Assembly (NCBI GenBank): GCA_030141605.1
Contig: JAQGDQ010000184.1
Coordinates: forward strand, 62,001-126,000
Length of the DNA stretch: 64,000 nucleotides
DNA from: Tubiluchus corallicola
Taxonomy: Eukaryota > Priapulida > Priapulimorpha > Priapulimorphida > Tubiluchidae
Reading direction: 5' to 3'
Shown here: piece by piece, positions 1 through 9,900 of the stretch
Layout of the letters: the number at the start of each line of letters is the position of its first letter
How positions within the stretch are numbered: position 1 is the first letter of the stretch
Program-made: the position numbers and the translations under genes
Notes under the pieces: generated by a model
Told to the model about the DNA's origin: nothing
Databases searched by the model: none
The model's input: the letters and a program-made list of their open reading frames with translations, nothing else

Positions 1-282
1 TATGACGATATTTTGGATGCTGAAGTGGCAAAAAGAGCTGGGGTATCCCTACTGGTAGACAGGGCAGGTAGTCCTGTAATGAAGCGGTATTTTGTGAGCA
101 ATGGTATCTGCGATTATATTACCGGAAATCCCGGGGGGAGGTTTGCTGTTCGTGAAGTGTGTGAGATGTTGGTTAGTACAAATGGGGATTTGTATAGTGC
201 GATAGAGACGCGGATTGAGTTTACGGGCGCTTATCAGGAGTATTTAAAAGCTCGCAACAAAATAGAGGTTGCGATTTTTTAG
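1..282 (+). CDS. C-terminal fragment of a KdsC/YrbI-like HAD phosphatase (bacterial, cut by window start)
   Basis: The reading frame is open from base 1 and ends at a TAG at 280-282, so the N-terminus lies outside the window. The visible 93 residues start with a DD-type HAD motif IV remnant (YDDILD) and continue with GVSLLVDRAG and then CDYITGNPGGRFAVREVCEM. That order (acidic pair, GxS, Ala/Asp stretch, xYVT..GGxGAVREVCE) is what the C-terminal part of KdsC/YrbI-type phosphatases looks like; these dephosphorylate KDO-8-phosphate or related sugar acids for lipopolysaccharide. It has about 25 more residues after the usual family end. The fused or neighbouring activity cannot be seen. The family call is from recognition of this motif block only; the exact substrate is unknown. 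Confidence 0.6.
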   Translation, partial: YDDILDAEVAKRAGVSLLVDRAGSPVMKRYFVSNGICDYITGNPGGRFAVREVCEMLVSTNGDLYSAIETRIEFTGAYQEYLKARNKIEVAIF

Positions 283-523
283 GCTGTGATCCTTTGTAAA
301 GTACCACAGGGTATTATTTTTTTAAAATACTCTTCGAAACCTTCCTTTACGCGAATAGACTAAATTTTTTAATAATTTTTTTGGGGAAGGTTTTAGTTCC
401 GCTAATGTTCAGAAGCAGTTTTTTTCTTTTTGTGCCTTTTAGTAGTATGTTTTATTATTACGAGGTAAAGAGAGGGTTCTGTTGCACAGGGTAAGTGGTG
501 TTTCCATATATTCTCCAGGGGTT

Positions 524-1612
524 TTAAGTGTTTTTATGCTGTGTTAGAATCTCTTTTTTCAGCAGTCCGGTAAAGTCATGTACATCCTTCTCTGTTGTGT
601 CGAAAGAGGCCATCCACCTTACCAAGCTACGATTTTCATCCCATATGTAGAAGAAGTGTTGTTTTTGTAGCGGAGCAATAGAGTGTTTGGGGATAGTTGC
701 AAATACTCCGTTTGCCTCGATTTTCTGAGTGATGGAGACCCCTTCAATTTTAGAAGTTTCCTCCCCTAGTATCCTGGCCATTTTGTTTGCGTTGCTGGCA
801 CACCTTTTCCAGAGGTTATTTTCCAGGTATGCTATAAACTGTGCACTTATAAAGCGCATTTTGGAGTATAGCTGTGCTGCCTGTTTTCGGTAGTATCTGG
901 TATGTTTCGAAAGCTTGGGGTTGAAGAATATAATGGCTTCTCCCATCATCATCCCATTTTTTGTTCCACCAAACGATAATAGATCAACGCCTGCATCTCT
1001 TGTAAATTCCCTGAAGTCCATGTTAAGAGAGACTGCTGCGTTAGCAATCCTTGCTCCGTCCATGTGTAGAGGCATCCCGTGTTTATGTGCCAGCGATGCA
1101 AGTTCTTTAATTTCGTCAGCCCTGTAGACTGTTCCCATTTCAGTTGGTTGCGTTATGCTTATAACTCCGGGTTGGGAGTGGTGCTCAAATCCGAATCCGT
1201 GGAGGTGCTTTTCAACCATTTCGGGAGTTAGTTTCCCATTTTTGGTGACAACCGGAAGAAGTTTACATCCCGTAAAGCTTTCAGGTGCTCCGCATTCATC
1301 TGTGTAAATATGTGCTGTTTCGGCGCATATCACGGAGTGAAATGAGTTGGTTATTGATTTTAATCCCAATATGTTGGCACCTGTTCCGGTAAGCGTCAGA
1401 TATGTTTCAGCTCCTTTTCCAAATTGCTTTTCTAGCAATTCTATAGCGCGTGTCGTCCACTTGTCATTACCATAGCCGCCGGAGTGTCCGCTGTTGGCTT
1501 CTGCAATGGCTTTCATAATGTCGGGGTGGACACCCGAGCTATTGTCTCCGGCAAAGCTTTTATTATGCATAGTGTCTGATAAGTTATGAGTTGAGAGTTT
1601 TGTAAAGTTCAT
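524..1612 (-). CDS. ltaE: Low-specificity L-threonine aldolase (PLP enzyme), bacterial
   Basis: A complete 362-aa ORF, the usual length of threonine aldolases, which cleave L-threonine or L-allo-threonine to glycine and acetaldehyde using pyridoxal phosphate. Visible family features in order: SFAGDNSSGVHP (19-30), the phosphate-binding GTGAN (76-80), the cofactor-stacking His in AETAHIYTDECGAPE (98-112), HMDGARIANA with the PLP-nitrogen Asp (183-192), and SFGGTKNGMM with the Schiff-base Lys218. The ATG at 1610-1612 gives a normal N-terminus. It is transcribed away from the permease gene across a 225-bp spacer and towards the HAD phosphatase gene. There are no introns, stops or frameshifts, so it looks like a working bacterial gene rather than an old transferred copy. 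The long MNFTKLSTHN leader is slightly unusual. Confidence 0.93.
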   Translation of the reverse strand: MNFTKLSTHNLSDTMHNKSFAGDNSSGVHPDIMKAIAEANSGHSGGYGNDKWTTRAIELLEKQFGKGAETYLTLTGTGANILGLKSITNSFHSVICAETAHIYTDECGAPESFTGCKLLPVVTKNGKLTPEMVEKHLHGFGFEHHSQPGVISITQPTEMGTVYRADEIKELASLAHKHGMPLHMDGARIANAAVSLNMDFREFTRDAGVDLLSFGGTKNGMMMGEAIIFFNPKLSKHTRYYRKQAAQLYSKMRFISAQFIAYLENNLWKRCASNANKMARILGEETSKIEGVSITQKIEANGVFATIPKHSIAPLQKQHFFYIWDENRSLVRWMASFDTTEKDVHDFTGLLKKEILTQHKNT

Positions 1613-1837
1613 CTTTTTATTAAATATTTTGTGGTAATCTTCTTCAAATATTTGATCTGCACTATTAAGCTATGGTTTTTCACCGGATCGTTTTTTTTAG
1701 TATGAGCCGGTATATTTCATGTTTCAAGTGCCTCAGGGCTTAACATCAGCAAAGTAGTTATTTTTTTCTTTTTTTTATATCTTGTCGCACAGATGCAGTA
1801 TATTTTTTAGGTTGAGCATAAAAGTTATTGATATTTG
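1613..1837. promoter_or_regulatory. Divergent intergenic spacer, bacterial
   Basis: This 225-bp AT-rich spacer separates the divergently transcribed aldolase and permease genes and must hold both promoters if the block is functional. I could not pick out a convincing -10/-35 pair or a Bacteroidetes-type promoter motif by eye. Confidence 0.4.
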
Positions 1838-2545
1838 ATGAAGAGAGGTCTGATTTCGTTGGTAGCACGGATGGTTAGGTATAATCTAAAGATTATTTTT
1901 GCAGGACGGTTTATATGGTTTGTTATAGCTGCTTTTGCCTTTTACCTTCTTCTTGCCATAAATCTTGTTTTTAATGTTCCGGGGTTCGATTCATCGAATG
2001 TGTATGGAATACTTATTTTCCCGGGTATATTGCTGGTTTTCTACCCGACGGTATTTGGGATACAGAATGATGCAGATGCGCGTATTCTGGAGATATTGTT
2101 TGGGGTTCCTGATTATAAGTATAAAGTGTGGCTTGCCAGGCTTGTTATTATTTTCAGTTTAACGTGGGTGCTTATAGTGCTGTTTTGTCTGTTTGGCAAT
2201 TTTGGGCTGTTACAAATTCCGGTTATGGGGATGTCGTTTCATTTAATGTTTCCGGTAGCCTTTACCGGATGTATGTCGTTTTTGTTATCTACAATAGTAA
2301 GGAGTGGTAATGGCACTGCGGTGGTAATGGTTCTTACAGGCGTTGTGCTGTTTATTTTTTCCGATGCCTTTAGCAGAACGCAGTGGAATATTTTTTTGAA
2401 TCCATACTCTATTCCTGATAGCATGAACGAGGTTGTTTGGGCACGCATTACAGACAAGAATCGCCTGTTTTTATTGATAGGGAGTATTGTTTTTCTTTTG
2501 GCAGGTCTTGCCAATCTCAGAAGGAGGGAGAGGCTACTGAGGTGA
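1838..2545 (+). CDS. ABC-2-type transporter permease-like membrane protein (bacterial)
   Basis: A 235-aa hydrophobic ORF. I chose the ATG at 1838; a TTG one codon upstream is in frame. About six membrane segments are visible, roughly residues 24-44, 52-70, 103-125, 128-148, 158-178 and 210-227, with a positively charged tail (LRRRERLLR). The pattern of a charged N-terminus, a short loop containing an ND/DADAR stretch after helix 2, and a C-terminal basic end fits permease subunits of ABC-2-type exporters that work with a separate ATPase. No ATPase gene is in view; it could lie further along the original bacterial chromosome, which is cut off by the join to animal DNA a few hundred bases downstream. 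Substrate unknown. The family assignment rests on topology and general similarity, not on a diagnostic catalytic motif. Confidence 0.6.
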   Translation: MKRGLISLVARMVRYNLKIIFAGRFIWFVIAAFAFYLLLAINLVFNVPGFDSSNVYGILIFPGILLVFYPTVFGIQNDADARILEILFGVPDYKYKVWLARLVIIFSLTWVLIVLFCLFGNFGLLQIPVMGMSFHLMFPVAFTGCMSFLLSTIVRSGNGTAVVMVLTGVVLFIFSDAFSRTQWNIFLNPYSIPDSMNEVVWARITDKNRLFLLIGSIVFLLAGLANLRRRERLLR

Positions 2546-2869
2546 TAAGAGAAGGTTAAAATTGTTTTATCAGTTGAGATTTTTGCAAAATTTATCTTTT
2601 TAATTAATACTCTAATTTTAGGTTAATAAGCGGAGGTTTTTCATTTGAACTTTTCTTTGGTCTGATCAGATTTTTGTTTTGCAATAGGTTCATTTTTAAC
2701 GAGTGCGGAAGGTGTTTGTGTTCTGCTTAAATATATAATATTTTATTATATTTGCTACGGTTGCGTTGAGGCGAAGGTGTTTTATAAAGTCCGGAGAGAG
2801 GTTATCAGTCCGTGTTGCTACAGAGAAAGAAGCCTGTAAAGGGTGTATTTTTGCAGTTATAATAAATTT
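2546..2869. other. Junction zone between bacterial-style and animal-style DNA
   Basis: No gene is seen here. The bacterial permease ends at 2545, and by 2870 the sequence is already coding remnant of an animal LINE on the minus strand. The switch point cannot be fixed to the base; the stretch is AT-rich with no obvious target duplication, transposon end or vector sequence. Confidence 0.6.
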
Positions 2870-3350
2870 TTGTTTCCCAACCGAGGGTCTATATATTTTT
2901 CAGCATTGTTTTTCCAATATCTATCGAGACGAGGCTTAAACTGGGCAGGATTGGATGCTTGAACTACATGGTCAGGCAGCGTGTTCCACTCATTAATTAC
3001 TCGCCTTTCGAACGTGAATCTTCTTCTACTCCATTTCAAAAGCACTTTTAAGAGTAACATACTGTGGCGACCAAACAACGCATGCATATTCAAGTATTGG
3101 TCTAGCTACAGCTTTTTAAAGAGATATAATAACTTTTGCACTACGTGGTGAAATACAAGTTTTATCATCCCGATGCATCTATTGGCCTGAGAAATAATAT
3201 GCTCAGTATGTTATGTGAGTTCACTTCAGGTTGTTTGAGATTAATACTCCCAAATCACGTGCAACTGATTATTCTTCAATAACACCATCTCTCAGATAAT
3301 AGGGCATTGCAGAAGTAGAACAAATACAAAAAGCACTGCATTTACTATGT
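2857..3350 (-). mobile_element. Decayed non-LTR retrotransposon (LINE) reverse transcriptase C-terminus
   Basis: Read on the minus strand, a broken frame from about 3350 gives the typical LINE stretch ARDLGVLISNNLK, then SPRSAKVII and ARPILEYACVVWSPQYV, and after an internal loss RRRFTFERRVINEWNTLPD and a final stop at 2857. These are the region after the catalytic domain and the C-terminal end of CR1/L2/Rex-like reverse transcriptases. Several in-frame stops and a deletion between SPQYV and the RRRFTF block show that it is dead. It is the first clearly animal sequence after the bacterial block. Confidence 0.8.
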
Positions 3351-3917
3351 TTGTGGGACATTAATCAGCTGTCACGCCACATCTCGGTTTTGGACAGGTA
3401 AGCCTGTAAGATGACGCATTGTAAGGTCACATTGTAGTAATCATAATTATACTGATTATATTACATTGTAAATGTAAACTCATGAATGCATGTGCTCTTT
3501 GTTCTTAGTGTTTCTTCTGCAATCACTTTGCGTAATTTAAAAAACTTTGCAAAAATGAAAGAAGATTATAAATACAAAATTGTATACTGTGTGAGCTACT
3601 AAACACATTTGACCAAAAACTCTTAATCTTATAGTTCTTTGCAGAACATGCAAAAGCCTGTATGTGCTGAAGGCCAAATGGAGATATGAACAATATTAAA
3701 TATAGGAGCTCACCAATATCTCTCTTCCAAAAAATGTTAATTTAATGTAGAGGTGAATTTTTACTCAGATTTCTAATTTTACTTGCAATTTGACTGAATA
3801 CCATAGTGAACACATTCTTATGTTTTATGGAAGGAAACGTTTTCTGGTTTATTTTCAAATTTGCAGTGACACATGCTCTTCTTCTTGAAATATGTTTTTT
3901 CATACATCTGGCTAAAG
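3351..3917. other. Upstream region of CCDC112, no feature found
   Basis: AT-rich sequence between the LINE remnant and the first CCDC112 coding exon. A possible splice acceptor (ttgcag) ends at 3866, which would fit a non-coding first exon further upstream; no clear core promoter is visible. Confidence 0.4.
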
Positions 3918-6900
3918 ATGGCAAAAACTGTTGAGAATTTAGCACGAGTTGCCAAAGAGTTAAACGCTCTCAAATATCAGTAAGTTGATTCTTTTTAAAG
4001 TGCCATTATCGTGATCCTATTTTAACATTGTGCTACTTTTAACAAAGTGCATACTATCAAGTTGTAGTATCCGCTATATATAGTTGCCTTGAAAATTTAG
4101 AGGATTGTTGTAGCTAAAATAATAAAGTCTATGTAAAGTTTAAAATCAGACAGAATGTAAAAAATCATTGAAAATTATTTAAAATACACTAAATAACCAA
4201 AAAAGTCCACATGCATGTCTCAACCTCTGCTGCTATCATCGACACCCGAAGCCATCAGCAGGCGTTGAAACATTCGTATGGTATTTTTTAGTGTGTAATG
4301 TATATTAAATAAATTTTTTATTTTTATGTTTTGTCTGGTTTTAAAGTTTATTTTAAGTTCAAAATATCCATGAAAAAGGTCAAGTCAAGTTCTATATGGT
4401 TTTGACTAGTTTAATTTCCTAGTGATATTCTTTTTTATTACCAGATTCAAGCATAAGTTTTTCATAAATAGTTATATGGTGCTCTCACGCTGTAAATGTA
4501 GTTTAATATTTAAATGCTGAATTCTTAACTATAAAATTGACTGAGGTAGTGTAATAAAATGTTTGCCTGTATTCATTTGTCTGTTTGTTCTTTATATAAT
4601 AAATTTTTCATATATTTTGAAAACCAATAGACTTATATACTGTATTGCACCTGATGAATCAGGGGCTACGTAATAGTCTAAAAATGGAAAACTTAGTTTA
4701 CCGAACTATTACTGTCTTATTATAATTATAACATATTATATTTTCTCATTAAATTATAATGTAAGAGCTTTTATCTTGTGTTGATGTAACACGCTGAGAC
4801 TGTTATGTATGATTAAACCATAGTTTGCCTATATATATATATATATATATATATAAAACCATATATACATATATGTTTGTGTGTGTATGTATATATCCAT
4901 GTTTATATAGTATGTATAATTACAGAGTCACTATTGCTGAAAAGGATGTGACAAACTGCCTGCAAAGACAGTACATAATTTCAGAAATAGCACAGTTAGT
5001 ACACCACCAGAAGGAGTTAAACAATACCATCCTTGATGAAAGTGAGTTCATATAATATGGCAGATTTCAAGAGATCAAAATAAGGGATATCTTAGAAGTT
5101 ACTGTACACTTTACATTTTCTATATGTTAAATGTTTGAAAATGTTAATCTACACTTTCACATTAAACTATGTTTTAACTACATTTTAAATGTTTGAAAAT
5201 AGGTACCGATGGATTGAAACATTTTTCATTCTTTGGCTAAAGCTTACAATTTCCCACACTTGAGATTAGTTCATGAAGCAGATTAGGGTTAGGGTTTGGG
5301 TTAAGGCTAGAGTTAGGGTTATGACATTTAAATTGTGTGTGGAATTGTAAACGCTTTCTCATTCTTTTACTCAAATTAGACGAAAATGTGAAAAGAACTA
5401 GTGCACTGTTTCACTGTTTCCACTACCTTCTTCAAATGTATTTCTGCTAATGATTAACATTTCTAACATCAGCAAGCTTTTCTAGTCGGTTAGGTGTTAT
5501 GTCGAGTTCGTGAAGGTGTCTCAGTCTGTTGTCTGAGAATAATGTGGCCCATGTGGTATTCTGAATTAGTGCTGAACTTCAGTTGGTGATCGAATGACCT
5601 TTTGTCAAGCCTTAGATTTTCCACCTCATTTCTAACGTTAGTGTTATGACTGTTATCACTATAGCAGCAGGGTTTCAGTCATAAAGATAATAAAAAAAAA
5701 TTACCACATGCTCATTACATTCATGTAACAGATTGGAGAGGGTAGAGAAAATTTTAAAAAGTAAATTGGAAATCAGACATGTATGGTGAGTGACCTTTGA
5801 GACGTTCTATATTGTAGGACCTTTGCAGATTTCAAGAGAGATTTTTGGCAGTGCATATATTATAATTACGCTTTTTTGAACCAGAATTGAGACTCTTTTT
5901 CAGTAGGCACTTTGTTCTGCTACTAACATTATTTACAGTTCTTATGATTACGGGGCTGCTATTCTGTAGAAGGTATTTATTGTTTTTAAATTAGTCAGCA
6001 AAGCTTTTGTTAAAATCTTTTCTTGCAGGACAAATGATGAATAAAAATTTAGAAACGGTCAAAAGAAAACTGAAGATATTTCAGACCGATCTCAACGACA
6101 TGCGATCAACTCCAGACTGTATGTATAGAGTTGCTGTTTGAAAATAGGGTTACCATCCTAAAGTACAGATATAACTAAGATAGAAACTTTCTCAATAATA
6201 AGTCTGCTAGTCAAAAGTGAATAGTTCCAATCATGGAATAATGATTTAAATAACACATAACTGCTCGTTTAGTTAAATGCCCAGTTCTGTGTTATTTAAA
6301 ACATTGTATCAATGGGGCACAATGAAAAAAGATCTCCAATCATGGTGTGTAGTATCTGGTTGATGTGTTTTTCCATTTCAATAGACACTCGACTAGTTTG
6401 AAACAATACAACATTATTTTTTCACAAAAGTTTTAGCTTGTAATGCTTCATCTTTCTTATCAGTAAATGTCAGCATGCAGTGCATAATATACTAGTAGGC
6501 TACTGTTTGCATATTGGTGTTGACATCTTGTAAAATTTCTATTAAACTAACATAATTTGATGCACCTTTAATGTCTGTTATTTAATCTGTGTCATTTACC
6601 TGCTAAACAATCTCTAATTGTAGTTGTTGCAAAACTGAAAAGAACGTTAGAAGAGTGTGAAACATCAATTAATGCAACAAAGCAGCAGCACAGAGAAATG
6701 TAAGTTTAACTTCATTTACATCAAGCAAGTGTAAATGAACTATAGTTCTAATGAATAACATATAAACATAATGAATAACATATCAATAACATTTGAAACT
6801 ATCTTTCAAAAAGGTCCATAAATTGCTCTCCTATTTGGCAGAGAAGCCACTTGCCTCAGCTGCTGATCTAAATTCCAGCTCCAGATCTAACCGCTTCAGA

Positions 6901-9900
6901 TGCGGTTCCAAAATGAACAGATCTTAATTTTATGAAATGCTTGTGGAGCGAAAGTTTGCAGACCCTAGTGGATCTAGGATATGTATTTTGTTAAATGCTT
7001 GCAGATGTAGATGTAGATGTGGATGCGGATCTGGAGTTTTTGCGGACCTAAGAAATTGGATCCGCTCATCTTTGCTTACAACACTAAGGTGGCGCATGAT
7101 AAAAAATGGCACAGTAAATGTGGCACTGGAAAACAGAACACAAACAGAAAAATAAAAAGGATGACATACTTAAATAGATGCAAGCTTATTCTGAGCTTCT
7201 GGTTTTTGGACAGTTCCAATCTTCTTCTAGATAAAGAGAATTGTATTAGAGTTCGGTGCTGTTTTCATATTGTTTCCTGTGCGTATTTATCATACCATTA
7301 TCAAGCTAAATAGAAGACTGTACAAAAGAAAAATATCCACATGTTCTGTACTTTGCAAATTTTTTACATATAAAGTCACCGTGCCTTTGCAGTTATTGCT
7401 ACACAATTGTGGAATGATTTACCGCTATCTTTGTGTCAATTGCCATCATTACAAAATTTGAAAAAAGCTCTTAAAAGCACACCTTTTTAGCCAGCATTAT
7501 AGATTATAGCATTGTCTGTATATTTATAGTAATATATTATAGAGTACATTTGTAACAATTTTTCGATGGTTTTTAAAATTGATCTTATAATCTTATAGCG
7601 CTATTTACAATTATTAGAATTTTGTGATTTTAGAATGATTAATTTTATAATGACTGTATGTAATTGTAAGTTATAATAGACTGTTTAATTGTAAAGCACA
7701 TTGAGATCACGTGATATGATGCACTATATAAGTAATAAATTATTATTGTTATTATCATCGTCGTCGTCGTCATCATCATCATCATTGCTGCTTCTTATAG
7801 GTTTTGTAATTGCAGGTCTAATCAGTTTCATTCAATTCTAATTTTTTAAATATGTTTTAAACTTACGCCGAAATAAACCGATTCTTGTAATGACATTCTG
7901 GGAACTGATTTTGTAGCCATTTATTGTAGATATTTTTAAATGTATGTTCTTAGGTCATTTTTCTTTCTAGCTCTGAAACGTTAAAAAGAGAAGAAAGTGT
8001 TTTGGGTTTGGAATTAAGTGGAATGGATAGACGAATAGAAACTTGGATGCAGAATAAACATACTGGCATGGCAGTTTCTAAAAAACAATACATGCCTACT
8101 TCTAATGCAGTCAAAGAAACTGATAATTCTGTGCCTAAAGAAATAGCAGACTTTAATGTAAGTTGAACTCATATATTATTCTTATTTTCTCACTTTTCTT
8201 TATTATCTCAGTGGTATCCAAAATTCCTTTTTTCCAAATTTCGCAAACACACAACGATAACATGTATGTACGAGCACTACTGCAATGTAAATACAAGCAT
8301 AAATTCAAAGTGTTGCTTGTAATTTTCATATATGAGTTTGTATAACCCTAGTAATGCATAATGTAAAAAGGCAATTGATGCATGAGCTTGTGTGCCATAG
8401 GGATGTTAATGATAACAATTCATATCGATACGAAAATTCGTTTTTCCATTATATCATAACAATATTATTCTAGGAATATCATTATTGTATCGAATTTGGC
8501 ATGTATCACTGCTTGTCACTTACCTTTATAAAATCGCTTGACTTTTCTTTTCTATTTTTTTACACTATTGATGCAAAGAACTGGATAAAAAGAATTACTT
8601 AGAATTATAAGCTTGTCAAATGGGAATCATATTCTTGTACTTTTGCCTGGCAATAACGGATATTTTCATTCTGAATCATACTGACAAAGTATGGAGATCC
8701 CTTTATAACGTATTTTAATGTCACTTTCCCGATCATGTGCAGCTCGCATAGATAAATATTTTTATCACAGTAATATGTTTATCTGTTGCAGCTTATTTAT
8801 AATTCGTTATGACAAACAAACTTGTGTTCCATAACTAGCAGCCATTTAACACACTGAAACAATTAATAATTCTAATTATTAATGATACTTTTACATTGTT
8901 GCAGAAATTTTCTAACTTCAGTATCATTTTTATCGTTCGAAATAATTTATCGTATCTCATCAGTCTAAAAATAGTTTATCACTATCGCATAATATCCCCA
9001 AATTTGTATCATTTAACATCCCTAGTGTGCCATATTCTAGGCATTTGCCGATTAAAATCACGCTTGAACAACATTAGGTATTTAGCTTTCATCTGCATTC
9101 ATTGATATCGAAATGAATTATTGTAAATGTGATACTTTTTTACTTGTTGTATCTTGTCCTAGTCTGTCTTATGTGGTCCTCGTCTGCCTTGTTTTGTTAA
9201 TATGTTTTGTTAAACTTGATAAATACTCGAATATAAAGGACACCTCCGGACCTGAAAAAATCGTCCCTTATATCCGATGTCCCTTATAGCCGAAGTTGAG
9301 TCAGACCGAGGGTGTATCTAGACCTGCGAGCTCTATATACCTCTTCTGGTAGCCTAATACCCAATAAACCGTTTGTTGCAATTTATGTAATATACCGATT
9401 TAATGCAAATACATCCAATCGTCTTGAATTGAGCACAAAAACATTGTTTATTCAAACTCATCCCAGTTACAAGCCATTACAGCCACAAGACCTGACCGTA
9501 CTCCAAGGGAATACAGTCGAGCCCGTGCGGGGTCTCGGCATAGGCTTTTTAGTACGTAAAAAATATTTGATCATAGGTCCCTTATATGCGAGGTAATTCA
9601 CCTGGGTTTCTATTACGCGGGGCCTGATGATATCGTCCCTTATAACCGAAAGTCCCTTATATCCGAATACCTTATATACGAAGATTTTTATAAGGAAAAA
9701 CATTACGAAAAATCGGGGCCAGTGTTGATGGTCCCTTATAAGCGAGTACCTTATACCTGAGGTTGACTGTAATTTGAAAGTGATCAATGTAGGTTTACTT
9801 GTGCAAGTTGTTTTTTTTGTCGGCAAGATAACTAAATTGTTTTGTGGTGTATATTAATTGCTTTTCAACAACAATTTTGTTAATTTTCTGTAGGTTTATG

